From Chryseobacterium binzhouense (GTDB taxonomy: Bacteria; Bacteroidota; Bacteroidia; Flavobacteriales; Weeksellaceae), in contig NZ_VKOG01000010.1 in the NCBI RefSeq assembly GCF_007474545.1, forward strand, positions 1 through 64,000: 64,000 nucleotides of DNA, in the 5' to 3' direction. This document shows positions 52,401 through 60,694 of this stretch, piece by piece. The translations under genes were made by a program, and so were the position numbers. The notes under the pieces are model-generated. The model was not told where the DNA came from and did not search any database. It was given only the letters and a program-made list of their open reading frames with translations. Every line of letters begins with the position of its first letter. Within the stretch, counting starts at the first letter, position 1.

Positions 52401-54101
52401 ATGAACAAGACACTCTCAATAGGACTCGCAGGTTTTTCTTTTACCATAGAAGAACACGCATATATAAAGCTCAGTGATTACCTGAACGCTCTGAGAAGCT
52501 CTCTGGATATTTCGGAAGCAGATGAGGTAATGCATGACATAGAAATAAGAATGGTTGAAATCTTCAAAGATTCTTTAGGAAGACGCGAGGTGATCAATGA
52601 CGCTGATGTAGAAAAAGTAATTGCACAGATCGGCTCACCTGAAAAAATTGAGGAGCAGGAAGAAGCATATTACTCAGAAAAGAATTCTAAAGCAAAAACC
52701 TCAGGAACTTATTATACCGATAAAAAACAACTGTTCAGAGATCCTGAAAAACAAAAAATAGCAGGTGTATGTGCTGGTTTGGCTGCTTATTTTGGTCTGG
52801 AAATCAGCTGGATGAGGTTGATCTGGGTAGGAGCATTTATCCTGTTATGGATCGCACCAGGATCATCTTTCTTAGTGATCATTCTTTATATCATTCTTTG
52901 GGCAGTATTGCCAAAAGCGGAAACTGCATCAGATTTTTTGAAAATGAAAGGCAAACCGCTCAATTTTGATAATTTGAAGGAAGAATCCAGCAAAATTGTA
53001 CAGTTTGCCAACGAAACCACAACAAGAGCAGGAGAAATCTATATTGAAAATAAACCTTACGTTAACAAAGCTGGAAGCGGAATCTGGAATGTTTTGAAAT
53101 ACATCATCGGGATTTTCTTCGCCATCATGGCAGTAAGCAGCATTATCGGGGTATTCGTAGTTTTTGGACTTTTCGGCATTGATTCTAATTTTCCGGGAGC
53201 CAATGAAATGAAATTTTATTTTGACGATAATGGTCTGTATAATGTTCTGGCTGCATTAATCATCATCGGGTCTTTGATTCCTGCAATTCTATTCAGTTTA
53301 CTGAGCATCAAAATTTTTTCTCCGAAAACAAAGTTGAGAAATATCGGATGGGTTTTAGGGGCTTTATTTCTTACCGTGATTGGATTGGGAACCTATTTCG
53401 GAATTAGCATGGCAAAAAGAGAGATGCTTTTTACGGGTCATAAGGAAGATACAGAAGAAATTGCCATCAACACTCAGTCTGATACCCTTTATGTAGATGT
53501 AAAACAAATTACCATCCCACAAAATTTTGTAGGCTATGATGATGATCTGTACTCTGATAAAAGCTATGTTTATAAAAAAGACTGGATCAATGTAGATATT
53601 ACCAGAAAACCAGATGTTAAAACTCCTTATCTTATCATTAAAAAAGATGCGAAAGGATACAATATTCCTCTGAATGTACATATTCCTGTAGAAATCATGG
53701 ACAATAAAGTAATCCTTCCTAATTATGTAAAATACCCTTACGATCATCGTTTCAGAGAATATCATATTGATTACGAATTAGTTATTCCAGAAAACTCAGT
53801 AATCATTTCATTGAAAAAGAACGAAATTAATATGAATGGTGATGCAGATGGAAATGGGATTAATGATGATGACGAGGATAATGAGCATGAAGAAGAAAGC
53901 GAAAATGTGATTAAGATAAATGGTTCTACTATAGAGTATAATTCTGATGATAAAGACAGTGTAATCATCAATGGCAAAAAATACCCTAAAGGCGAAGCAA
54001 AGCAGGTGATGGATACGATGAAGAAAAAAATCGGTGAACTAGAAAATGTTGACATCAAAATAAAAGACGGCAAAAAAGAACTATCTATTAAAACCAAATA
54101 A
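52401..54101 (+). CDS. PspC-domain membrane protein with long C-terminal region
   Basis: 566 residues. The N-terminal 95 residues (SIGLAGFSFTIEEHAYIKLSDYLNALR) contain a small domain common in such PadR-linked proteins. PspC domain at about 113-175 (LFRDPEKQKIAGVCAGLAAYFGLE), with further membrane segments at about 230, 275 and 320. The C-terminal 200 residues are soluble and acidic (GDADGNGINDDDEDNEHEEE) and lysine-rich at the end. It likely senses envelope stress or anchors such a response. Confidence 0.85.
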   Translation: MNKTLSIGLAGFSFTIEEHAYIKLSDYLNALRSSLDISEADEVMHDIEIRMVEIFKDSLGRREVINDADVEKVIAQIGSPEKIEEQEEAYYSEKNSKAKTSGTYYTDKKQLFRDPEKQKIAGVCAGLAAYFGLEISWMRLIWVGAFILLWIAPGSSFLVIILYIILWAVLPKAETASDFLKMKGKPLNFDNLKEESSKIVQFANETTTRAGEIYIENKPYVNKAGSGIWNVLKYIIGIFFAIMAVSSIIGVFVVFGLFGIDSNFPGANEMKFYFDDNGLYNVLAALIIIGSLIPAILFSLLSIKIFSPKTKLRNIGWVLGALFLTVIGLGTYFGISMAKREMLFTGHKEDTEEIAINTQSDTLYVDVKQITIPQNFVGYDDDLYSDKSYVYKKDWINVDITRKPDVKTPYLIIKKDAKGYNIPLNVHIPVEIMDNKVILPNYVKYPYDHRFREYHIDYELVIPENSVIISLKKNEINMNGDADGNGINDDDEDNEHEEESENVIKINGSTIEYNSDDKDSVIINGKKYPKGEAKQVMDTMKKKIGELENVDIKIKDGKKELSIKTK

Positions 54102-54222
54102 TTAAACTTTAGAGAGTGCGGAAGGTGTGAATGGAAGGCAATCGTTTGAAATTCACACTCTTCTTCTCTCAAAAAATTAAAATAATTTTCAATCTAAAGT
54201 GTTTTATTACAGAAATAATTCT

Positions 54223-54230
54223 TATATTCG
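54223..54230 (+). promoter_or_regulatory. Possible -7 box for the 20-residue peptide gene
   Basis: TATATTCG is close to TAnnTTTG (one mismatch); the RNA would start near 54235, 40 bases before the ATG. Confidence 0.3.
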
Positions 54231-54274
54231 TACTTTAAAATATCACAAATTATAAACACAAAAAAAATTAACCC

Positions 54275-54337
54275 ATGGTACAAGTAGTTTTAGAAATCGC
54301 AGTAAAAATCGCAGATTTTATCAGCAGTTTATTTTAA
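54275..54337 (+). CDS. Candidate 20-residue amphipathic peptide gene
   Basis: ATG to TAA encodes MVQVVLEIAVKIADFISSLF. On a helical wheel Q3, E7, K11, D14 and S18 fall on one side and V, L, I and F on the other, so the peptide would form an amphipathic helix like membrane-active peptides. The leader is A-rich (ACACAAAAAAAATTAACCC), a possible -7 box lies at 54223 and a perfect 10-base terminator stem follows at 54366. Hence it looks like a small independent unit in a 310-base gap. It may instead be a small RNA; there is no homology evidence. Confidence 0.4.
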   Translation: MVQVVLEIAVKIADFISSLF

Positions 54338-54365
54338 GAGCAACAATATTTCAATATATTTGTAG

Positions 54366-54396
54366 AGTATAACCATTTTTTGGTTATACTTTTTTG
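54366..54396 (+). terminator. Terminator after the peptide gene
   Basis: AGTATAACCA pairs perfectly with TGGTTATACT around five T, then TTTTTTG. A -7 box TATATTTG at 54355-54362, probably for the acyltransferase, sits just before it. Confidence 0.8.
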
Positions 54397-54412
54397 TTTT
54401 AAATCGAAAAAA

Positions 54413-55009
54413 ATGAGAAAACTGATTGGCAAACTTATGCTGAAAATTCTTGGCTGGAAAGTTGTACTGCAAGGAAACGTTGATAATCTTGACCGCTGCA
54501 TCCTTGTCGTAGCTCCCCACACCCATAATATGGAATACCTGTTAGGAAATCTTGCTTATTGGTCTTTAGGAAAAAAATTAAAAATAATTATCAAAGATGC
54601 TCATACCAAATCGTGGTATGGATCTATTGTAAAGAGTTTGGGAGGAATAGGAATTGACAGAAGCCAGAAAAATGATCTTGTTAATTTTGTTGCCGGACAA
54701 TTTGCCAAAGAAGATTTCAGTCTTGTAATTACACCGGAAGGAACAAGAAGCTGGGTTCCAAAGTGGAGAAAAGGTTTTTACCATATGGCATTGGCGGCAA
54801 AAGTACCAATAGTTTTGGCAGCCGGAGATTTTAAAAGAAATATCATCTATTTGGGCTATCAGATTTCTTATGAAAGATTAGAATCTGCAAGTTTTGCTGA
54901 AATTATGAAAGAAATTGAGGATTATTACATTAAAAATGATATTGTCCCAAAAGTTCCTGCCAACTGGAATCCTAATATTATGGGAAATGAAACAGAAGTT
55001 AGAAGTTAG
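54413..55009 (+). CDS. PlsC-type glycerol/lyso-phospholipid acyltransferase
   Basis: 198 residues from the ATG at 54413. Acyltransferase motifs: VVAPHTHNMEYLL (H-x4-E in place of the usual H-x4-D), GGIGIDRS, VITPEGTRSWVPKWRKGFYHMA. It transfers an acyl chain to a lipid or glycerol phosphate at the membrane. The stop codon lies within the heptamer repeat array. Confidence 0.85.
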   Translation: MRKLIGKLMLKILGWKVVLQGNVDNLDRCILVVAPHTHNMEYLLGNLAYWSLGKKLKIIIKDAHTKSWYGSIVKSLGGIGIDRSQKNDLVNFVAGQFAKEDFSLVITPEGTRSWVPKWRKGFYHMALAAKVPIVLAAGDFKRNIIYLGYQISYERLESASFAEIMKEIEDYYIKNDIVPKVPANWNPNIMGNETEVRS

Positions 55010-55040
55010 AAGTTAGAAGTTAGAAGTTAGAAGTTAGAAG
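54994..55040. repeat. Tandem 7-bp repeat (AGAAGTT)
   Basis: Six perfect copies plus a partial one. The first two units form the last codons of the acyltransferase (EVRS and the TAG stop), the rest are in the intergenic region. Replication slippage could change the copy number without altering the protein. Confidence 0.95.
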
Positions 55041-55110
55041 CAAAATTACTTTTTACTCTTTTACTTTTTATCATTTTCTATTCATCATCCATTAATTATC
55101 ATTCATAAAA

Positions 55111-55548
55111 ATGTATATACAAAATAAATCTAAAGAAGAGATTCTGGAATTTTTAAATAACTGGGGCGGCGAAATTACTTTGGCCAAAACTCTGGAAATA
55201 AAATTTACAGATATTGATCTTGAAAAAGAAATGCTTACCGCAACCATGCCTGTACAGCCTAAAGTACACCAGCCGTTCGGAATTTTACATGGTGGTGCAA
55301 GCTGTGTTTTGGCAGAAACATTGGGATCAAGCCTGTCTAATCTATTTATTGACGGCAGCAAATATTACGGTGTGGGAACTAATATTAACTCCAATCACCT
55401 CAGAAGTAAAAAAGACGGTACAGTGACGGCAGTTGCCAGATTCATCCGAAAAGGAAAAACCATGCATGTTTCAGAAATTGAAATAAGGGACGAGAAAAAT
55501 CAGCTCATCAATCATACCACGATGACCAACAATATCATCAACCGATAA
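55111..55548 (+). CDS. menI: PaaI/MenI-type thioesterase
   Basis: 145 residues. Hotdog motif HQPFGILHGGASCVLAETLGS with the catalytic acid glutamate, and GVGTNINSNHLRS. This group hydrolyses DHNA-CoA in menaquinone synthesis (MenI) or phenylacetyl-CoA-like esters. A MenF-like gene at 61665 supports the menaquinone reading, but the 6 kb between them is unrelated. Symbol is tentative. Confidence 0.75.
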   Translation: MYIQNKSKEEILEFLNNWGGEITLAKTLEIKFTDIDLEKEMLTATMPVQPKVHQPFGILHGGASCVLAETLGSSLSNLFIDGSKYYGVGTNINSNHLRSKKDGTVTAVARFIRKGKTMHVSEIEIRDEKNQLINHTTMTNNIINR

Positions 55549-55570
55549 CTTCACATTAAAAAAAAATTAA

Positions 55571-55600
55571 GGACTCAATAAAAATTTGAGTCTTTTTTTT
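55571..55600 (+). terminator. Terminator after the thioesterase
   Basis: GACTCAA pairs with TTGAGTC, then eight T. Confidence 0.85.
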
Positions 55601-55665
55601 ATGTTTTGTTGCAACCTTTTGATTTTTTTTCATCATATATACAGAAACCCTTAAATTTATAGATC

Positions 55666-56121
55666 ATGAAAAAACTTCTACTCTTTTTGTTAATCTCAGT
55701 TTTATTTATCAATTATTCCTGTAATGATAAGGATGAAAATATTGAAAGTAAAACACAAATTAATTTCCAGTTAATCGGAAAAGGAGAACTCATTGGAAAC
55801 AGCCTGACACAGCAAAATCTTGTCATCACCAATTCTGCACAATGGACTACCCTTCTCAATACTCTGGATGCGAACAATGATGTATCAGGAGGATTTACCG
55901 AAACGAATATTGATTTTAACCAGTACATGGTAATTGCGGTTTTTGATCAGACTTACTTAAATGGTGGGCATTCTATTGATATTATTGCAGTAGATGAAAC
56001 AGCATCAAATCTGGAAATAAATGTAGAGAAATTATTGCAGGGCAATGTAACGTCAATCGTCACCCAGCCTTATCATATTGTAAAAATACCTAAAATTGCA
56101 AAACCTGTAACATTTTATTAA
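55666..56121 (+). CDS. PrcB-like lipoprotein
   Basis: 151 residues. Lipoprotein signal with lipobox NYSC (about 1-19). The C-terminal 60 residues (FNQYMVIAVFDQTYLNGGHSIDI, VTQPYHIVKIPK) resemble the PrcB C-terminal domain, known from the PrcB protease-stabilising protein of Treponema. Here no protease is adjacent. Probably anchored to the outer or inner membrane. Confidence 0.7.
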   Translation: MKKLLLFLLISVLFINYSCNDKDENIESKTQINFQLIGKGELIGNSLTQQNLVITNSAQWTTLLNTLDANNDVSGGFTETNIDFNQYMVIAVFDQTYLNGGHSIDIIAVDETASNLEINVEKLLQGNVTSIVTQPYHIVKIPKIAKPVTFY

Positions 56122-56172
56122 AATTCACTGCAACCTTTTAATAATTCTTCATCTTAATAGAAAATAATAACC

Positions 56173-57237
56173 ATGAGAAATTTAATTTTACCTTTTATTT
56201 TGTTGTTAACTTTTGTATTTTCTTGCAGGGAGAATGAAACTGAAGATCTGGAAAAAAATGTTAATTCTGTAGACCTTTATGTTGCTGGTGCAGAAAACAA
56301 TCAAGCTTGTTATTGGAAAAATGGGCAAAAGGTTATTTTACAAAACGGAACTGGACTGTATGCTCACCAGATTATTGTTGAAAATAACAACATCTATGTT
56401 TTGGGCTCAAAAACTAGTGAGTACATGCTGGATTTACCCTCAAAACATCATTATTTATGGAAAAACGGAAACAGATACAATTTGGATGAATATTTAGAAG
56501 ATGTTCCAAATCCAGGACCAAATAGTCATTTCGGAATAAATTCTAAAATGATTGTTGAAAATGGTAATATTTATTTGTCTGGTTATATCACAATTTATAA
56601 TGCTTCTTCAGCATCTCCAATTACAAGCTATTATTCTTGGAAAAACGGAATTAAAACTTTAATTTCAAATGATACTGATGTTGCTTTTCATTCATCTTAT
56701 GATTTAATAAATAATGAAATTTATTATAGTATAAGAAAAAATTATCAATATAATCCTCCTACCTGGGAAACGGGTTTTTTTAAAAATAACATATATTATT
56801 CTTTAGCTACCAACTCTGATGTTAAAAGCTTACATGTTGATAATTCAGGAACATACGCTCTAATTAAAAATGTAATGAATGGTGAGAAATATTTAAAAAA
56901 TATAAATACAAACGCTATTTTGCAATTACCTTCAAATCCTCCTGGAGAAATCTTGGATATGCTTTGGATAGATAACGATAAATATTATATTGGAAATAAT
57001 TTTTACTACAAAAACAATACTTTAATCCAACTAAATGACCCAAATGGATATAATATTATTCGCGGATTTAAAGTAAAAAACCAACAAGTATATACAATTA
57101 GATATAAAGATGGGATAAATATTGGAGATTATGCTAAAGTATTTATTAATGATATTGAATTTCAAAATATGGCTCAGACATTAACATCAACAGCAGATCC
57201 GAATGTAGGAGGTCTTTTATCAATATTTATAGATTAA
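56173..57237 (+). CDS. Lipoprotein with WKNG repeats, possible beta-propeller
   Basis: 354 residues. Lipobox VFSC (about residue 18). The mature part has repeated units: CYWKNGQKVIL, YLWKNGNRYNL, YSWKNGIKTLI, FYYKNNTLIQL, spaced by strands such as NNNIYVLGS and NGNIYLSGY. This is compatible with a propeller of four or more blades. AT-rich codons in this gene differ from the neighbours. No family recognised. It is 51 bases after the PrcB-like gene and seven before the sigma gene. Confidence 0.7.
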   Translation: MRNLILPFILLLTFVFSCRENETEDLEKNVNSVDLYVAGAENNQACYWKNGQKVILQNGTGLYAHQIIVENNNIYVLGSKTSEYMLDLPSKHHYLWKNGNRYNLDEYLEDVPNPGPNSHFGINSKMIVENGNIYLSGYITIYNASSASPITSYYSWKNGIKTLISNDTDVAFHSSYDLINNEIYYSIRKNYQYNPPTWETGFFKNNIYYSLATNSDVKSLHVDNSGTYALIKNVMNGEKYLKNINTNAILQLPSNPPGEILDMLWIDNDKYYIGNNFYYKNNTLIQLNDPNGYNIIRGFKVKNQQVYTIRYKDGINIGDYAKVFINDIEFQNMAQTLTSTADPNVGGLLSIFID

Positions 57238-57243
57238 TTGTAA

Positions 57244-58320
57244 ATGCAAAAACTCAACTGGCAAAAAATTTACCTCAACTATTCCCCAAAACTCTTGGGG
57301 ATTTGCCGGCGTTATGTAGCAGATCTTCAGGCTGCTGAAGATATTGTTCAGGACAGTTTTATGACAGCCATTGAGAAAAACCAACAGTTGAAAGATGAAA
57401 AGGCTGTTTTTGGATGGCTCAGAAAAATTGTTATCAACAACGCCCTGCAATACATCCGAAAAACAAGTGCAGAAAATTTTGCAACCACAGAAATATCAGA
57501 AATTGCCGAAATAACCGATACCCATCCCGCAATGGACGAAAAAAAGCACATCCTAATATATGATTTCACGAGAGAAGAGCTGTTGAAGTCTATCGACAGC
57601 CTTCCCTCTCATCACAAATCTGTTTTCAATCTCTATTTTATTGAAAACTACACCCATTCAGAAATTTCAAACCTGCTTCAAATCCCTGTAAACACTTCAA
57701 AGTCGCATTTATTAAGGGCGAAAAAATCAGTTCAGGATTATTTGATGAAAAATTTTGGAAACAGGCAAAATGCCAAAAACAAAACTGCTCAGATTCTTGT
57801 TTTTCTTGGCTTCGGCGGACTTTTATGGGCACAGACTTTTCAAAATAAATTTTCAGATTTCGAAATTCAGCCGCAAAAACTATCCGAATTTTCGGGAAGT
57901 ACTGACTTGCAGAATTATTCTGGTTTCAATCAATATTTCAAAAAAAATCTTGTAATTGCTGCAACTTTTTTAATCCTGATGACAGGATCTGCATTTTTGT
58001 TCAGACCAATACCTTCACTTTCTGCAACAAAAAATAATATAAGCTTATCTGAAAATCATTTAGAGCAAAACATAAAAATTAAAGCAGATTATACATCACA
58101 GCAGGAAAAAATAAAAATTTCAACTATTAATACTGATTTAAAAGAAAACTCAGAAGTGACTTTACCAAAATCAGAAGTCGCACAAATAATTTTAACACAA
58201 AGTAATTCTGAAAAAAAACCGCTTACAAAAACAATCTCTCAACCGACTGAAGAAAAAACTGCTCCTGTCGTTATAGTTAAGAAAATCATCCAGAGAGATA
58301 CCATATTTATAGAACACTAA
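57244..58320 (+). CDS. ECF sigma factor with fused membrane segments and DTIF tail
   Basis: 358 residues, about twice the usual ECF length. Residues 1-185 carry region 2 (LQAAEDIVQDSFMTAIEKN, VFGWLRKIVINNAL) and region 4 (LPSHHKSVFNLYFIENYTHSEISNLL). Then follow hydrophobic segments at about 182-198 (AQILVFLGFGGLLWAQTF) and 239-256, and a polar C-terminal region that ends VVIVKKIIQRDTIFIEH. Such an attached anchor could hold the sigma factor at the membrane until released. The next gene starts with a very similar DTIYIYEK segment. Confidence 0.85.
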   Translation: MQKLNWQKIYLNYSPKLLGICRRYVADLQAAEDIVQDSFMTAIEKNQQLKDEKAVFGWLRKIVINNALQYIRKTSAENFATTEISEIAEITDTHPAMDEKKHILIYDFTREELLKSIDSLPSHHKSVFNLYFIENYTHSEISNLLQIPVNTSKSHLLRAKKSVQDYLMKNFGNRQNAKNKTAQILVFLGFGGLLWAQTFQNKFSDFEIQPQKLSEFSGSTDLQNYSGFNQYFKKNLVIAATFLILMTGSAFLFRPIPSLSATKNNISLSENHLEQNIKIKADYTSQQEKIKISTINTDLKENSEVTLPKSEVAQIILTQSNSEKKPLTKTISQPTEEKTAPVVIVKKIIQRDTIFIEH

Positions 58321-58332
58321 ACTATTCTGCTT

Positions 58333-59196
58333 TTGAAAAAACTAATATTCTTTTTATTTATACTGTTTTACACTTGCTTTCAGGCTCAGAGAAAAAAAAC
58401 CGACACTATTTATATTTATGAAAAAGTAATCGTATATGATACCATTTATCTTGAAAAAGCCATCAAATTAAAACCTGCAAATCTTATGTTTTCTTCTTTC
58501 GAAATTAAGGAACAAGAAATTAAAGAAATCAGTCGAAGCATTGATGAAGAACAAATAAAAAAAATTAAATCGAAAAGATTTCAATACGGAATTCAGGCAG
58601 GAATTGGTTTCAAAAAAGCAAGCTGGGCTGAAATGCTCTCTCAAAAGAATCAACAGTTCGGACAAAATTTTGGAATATGGTTTTCTAAAAGCATCATCAA
58701 TCCTAATTTTTCTCTGATGTTTTCCGTTAATATTCATCATTGGAATTCTACTTTTGATCTGGACGCCAATAAACAAGAAACATACCTTGACGGATTTTAT
58801 TTTTCTAAAGATGATCAGCCTCTGCTTTTCCAAAGATTTAATAATAAACATTTCGAGTATATCTTGCAGTTAAAAGCAGTATATGAATGGAAAAAAATTC
58901 GTCCTTTTGCTGGAATTTTAGCCAGCCAGAATGTTTATAAAATGCAATTTTTGACTCCTGAAAACTATGTGTTGAACAAATTGGATGATTTTAAAAGCAA
59001 TCAAATCAATTTCGGATTTTCTGCAGGTCTTCAGTATCGGGTTTTCAGTCGTTTTTTTATTGATTTTGAATATCAGCAATTCAGAATTAAGAATCTTTCT
59101 CTAAAAAATCCCGCATTTGACTTTGACATATTTAAACCGAATAATATCTTTGCTGAAAGAAAATTCTTACTCGGAATTTCTTACCAGATCAGATAA
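58333..59196 (+). CDS. Outer-membrane beta-barrel protein with a DTIY periplasmic start
   Basis: 287 residues from a TTG at 58333 (MKKLIFFLFILFYTCFQAQR signal). The mature N-terminus TDTIYIYEKVIVYDTIYLEK is followed by a helical linker and a predicted barrel (FQYGIQAGIGF, INFGFSAGLQYRVF, FLLGISYQIR with aromatic end). Thirteen bases separate it from the sigma gene. The shared DTI(F/Y) motif suggests that the two proteins touch the same partner, or each other. Confidence 0.7.
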   Translation: MKKLIFFLFILFYTCFQAQRKKTDTIYIYEKVIVYDTIYLEKAIKLKPANLMFSSFEIKEQEIKEISRSIDEEQIKKIKSKRFQYGIQAGIGFKKASWAEMLSQKNQQFGQNFGIWFSKSIINPNFSLMFSVNIHHWNSTFDLDANKQETYLDGFYFSKDDQPLLFQRFNNKHFEYILQLKAVYEWKKIRPFAGILASQNVYKMQFLTPENYVLNKLDDFKSNQINFGFSAGLQYRVFSRFFIDFEYQQFRIKNLSLKNPAFDFDIFKPNNIFAERKFLLGISYQIR

Positions 59197-59241
59197 TTCA
59201 GAAAAGCACAAATCAAGAGAATAATATCTAAAATAATAAAA

Positions 59242-59275
59242 CAGCCTTTTACAATTTTTGTAAAAGGCTACTTTT
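59242..59275. terminator. Bidirectional terminator
   Basis: AGCCTTTTAC pairs with GTAAAAGGCT around AATTTTT. It separates the sigma/barrel unit from the convergent six-cysteine operon. Confidence 0.85.
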
Positions 59276-59280
59276 TAAGA

Positions 59281-59850
59281 TTAATTTTGCTGTATTGATT
59301 CAGTTAATTTTGTGGTAGTACTTGTACTTTTGTGACAAGAAAGATGACAATCTGCAGAACATAATGAAGCACCTAAACTTGTCGGTTTTCCATAACAATC
59401 ATTTGCACGGTGACATTTAATTACACAAATTGCCGGATCATCACCAGAGCCTGCTAAACTCATATCTTTTGTAGACTTAATATGCAGAATTTCCTTACTT
59501 ATATAGATCAAATGCTTTTTGGTTTTTTCGCTTAGAATATTGCTATCCTCTGCAATGTAAGTAGCCACAGGTTTTTGACTTTTCTTATCAACAACTACCT
59601 TAAAATAGTATCCCTTTCCTTCCGAATCCTCTTTGTAAATTGTATAATATTCAATATTATTTTTCTCCAAAACAAAGTTATCTTGTTCTGTTAATAATGA
59701 AAATGATTTATTTTTAGGCTCTTCATTTTTCCTAAAATTACTAAAGTATTCTTTATCATTATCTGTGTTGTTTTTTGTAGCAGCATAAGAAAATAGGCTA
59801 CATAAAATTAGCATCAATAGCGTTACTTTTTTTAAAAAATTTTTTTTCAT
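59281..59850 (-). CDS. Secreted six-cysteine protein A
   Basis: 189 residues: signal peptide about 1-23, a charged middle of about 115 residues, then a cysteine-rich tail with C142, C146, C152, C164, C168 and C172 (spacing 3, 5, 11, 3, 3) after SLAGSGDDPA. The end is TKLTESIQQN. The same spacing and a similar tail occur in the protein at 60695, so they are paralogues. Two CxxxC helices suggest a helical hairpin with three disulfides or a metal site. No family recognised. Five bases after the GLPGLI gene. Confidence 0.75.
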   Translation of the reverse strand: MKKNFLKKVTLLMLILCSLFSYAATKNNTDNDKEYFSNFRKNEEPKNKSFSLLTEQDNFVLEKNNIEYYTIYKEDSEGKGYYFKVVVDKKSQKPVATYIAEDSNILSEKTKKHLIYISKEILHIKSTKDMSLAGSGDDPAICVIKCHRANDCYGKPTSLGASLCSADCHLSCHKSTSTTTKLTESIQQN

Positions 59851-59855
59851 AATTG

Positions 59856-60683
59856 TTAAGGTTTTAGTTCTATTTTATTTTGTTTTTTAAACATTTCTAT
59901 TAAACTTTTTTGAGTATCATTAACTAATTTTCTCATATCTACAACATTACCGTTTTTATCAGCTCTTTCATAGATTTGAGTAGCATTCATTAACTCTTGC
60001 ATTCTTTGTGTAGGATTATCCTCATAATTTTTTCTCAAATCATAATATTTTTTTCTAGAAGTTTCTATAAATTTAGTAGTACTAAGATCTAAAGTAATAT
60101 CGTTTCTATCTGTAGAAATACCTATAATACTAAAACAATGCTTATTTTCTGTGTCATAAATTTCCAAGATTAAACCTGGTAAACCAAAAAATTTATAGGG
60201 ACCTTCCTGGATAGGTATTTGTTCCGTAAAATAAGCCTCATAACTTCTTCCTGCATAAGAAGTTTTTGCTAAAACAGCATTATATCCTAAGATTTCTTTT
60301 TTTGTATTAGTAATAATCCATTTAAAATCTGGCTTTTCAGAATATTTGAATTGTTTATCCATAAAATCATTAGAATAAAAAACAACTTCTCTTTTTGCTA
60401 AATCTTTACCTATAATACCTCCAAGATAATCTTCTGGTAAAGCTCTGAAATTGGTTGTTTTATTGTTTTTAGTATCTGCAATCATAATAGAATCTGACAA
60501 GTATTCGCCTTCACTAAAAAATAAAGATTCTTTTTCATCAATCCGAAGAAATGCTGTCTGAGATATTATTGTGGTATCTTCAACATTTTTTTGTTTAGAA
60601 TACTTATACTGAACAACTAAATTTTGTGAAAATAAACTGCTGCAACTGAAGAATAAAACAATTATACTTATTTTCATTCTCAA
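59856..60683 (-). CDS. GLPGLI family protein
   Basis: 275 residues. Signal peptide about 1-19 (ending SSLFSQ). The family motif is present as FFGLPGLILEIYD at about 176. GLPGLI proteins are exported Bacteroidota proteins of unknown function, often beside TonB-dependent receptors; here none is adjacent. The C-terminal 60 residues are helical and charged (KLVNDTQKSLIEMFKKQNK). It sits between the two six-cysteine genes with gaps of 11 and 5 bases, so all three are one operon. Confidence 0.85.
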   Translation of the reverse strand: MRMKISIIVLFFSCSSLFSQNLVVQYKYSKQKNVEDTTIISQTAFLRIDEKESLFFSEGEYLSDSIMIADTKNNKTTNFRALPEDYLGGIIGKDLAKREVVFYSNDFMDKQFKYSEKPDFKWIITNTKKEILGYNAVLAKTSYAGRSYEAYFTEQIPIQEGPYKFFGLPGLILEIYDTENKHCFSIIGISTDRNDITLDLSTTKFIETSRKKYYDLRKNYEDNPTQRMQELMNATQIYERADKNGNVVDMRKLVNDTQKSLIEMFKKQNKIELKP

Positions 60684-60694
60684 ATTTATATAAT

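Noticed and set aside
54994-55040. CRISPR or attachment site at the heptamer array
   Set aside because: Unit of seven bases with no spacers; a simple tandem repeat.
58333-59196. T9SS PorP/SprF-like protein
   Set aside because: Barrel strands are present but the characteristic PorP/SprF motifs were not seen.
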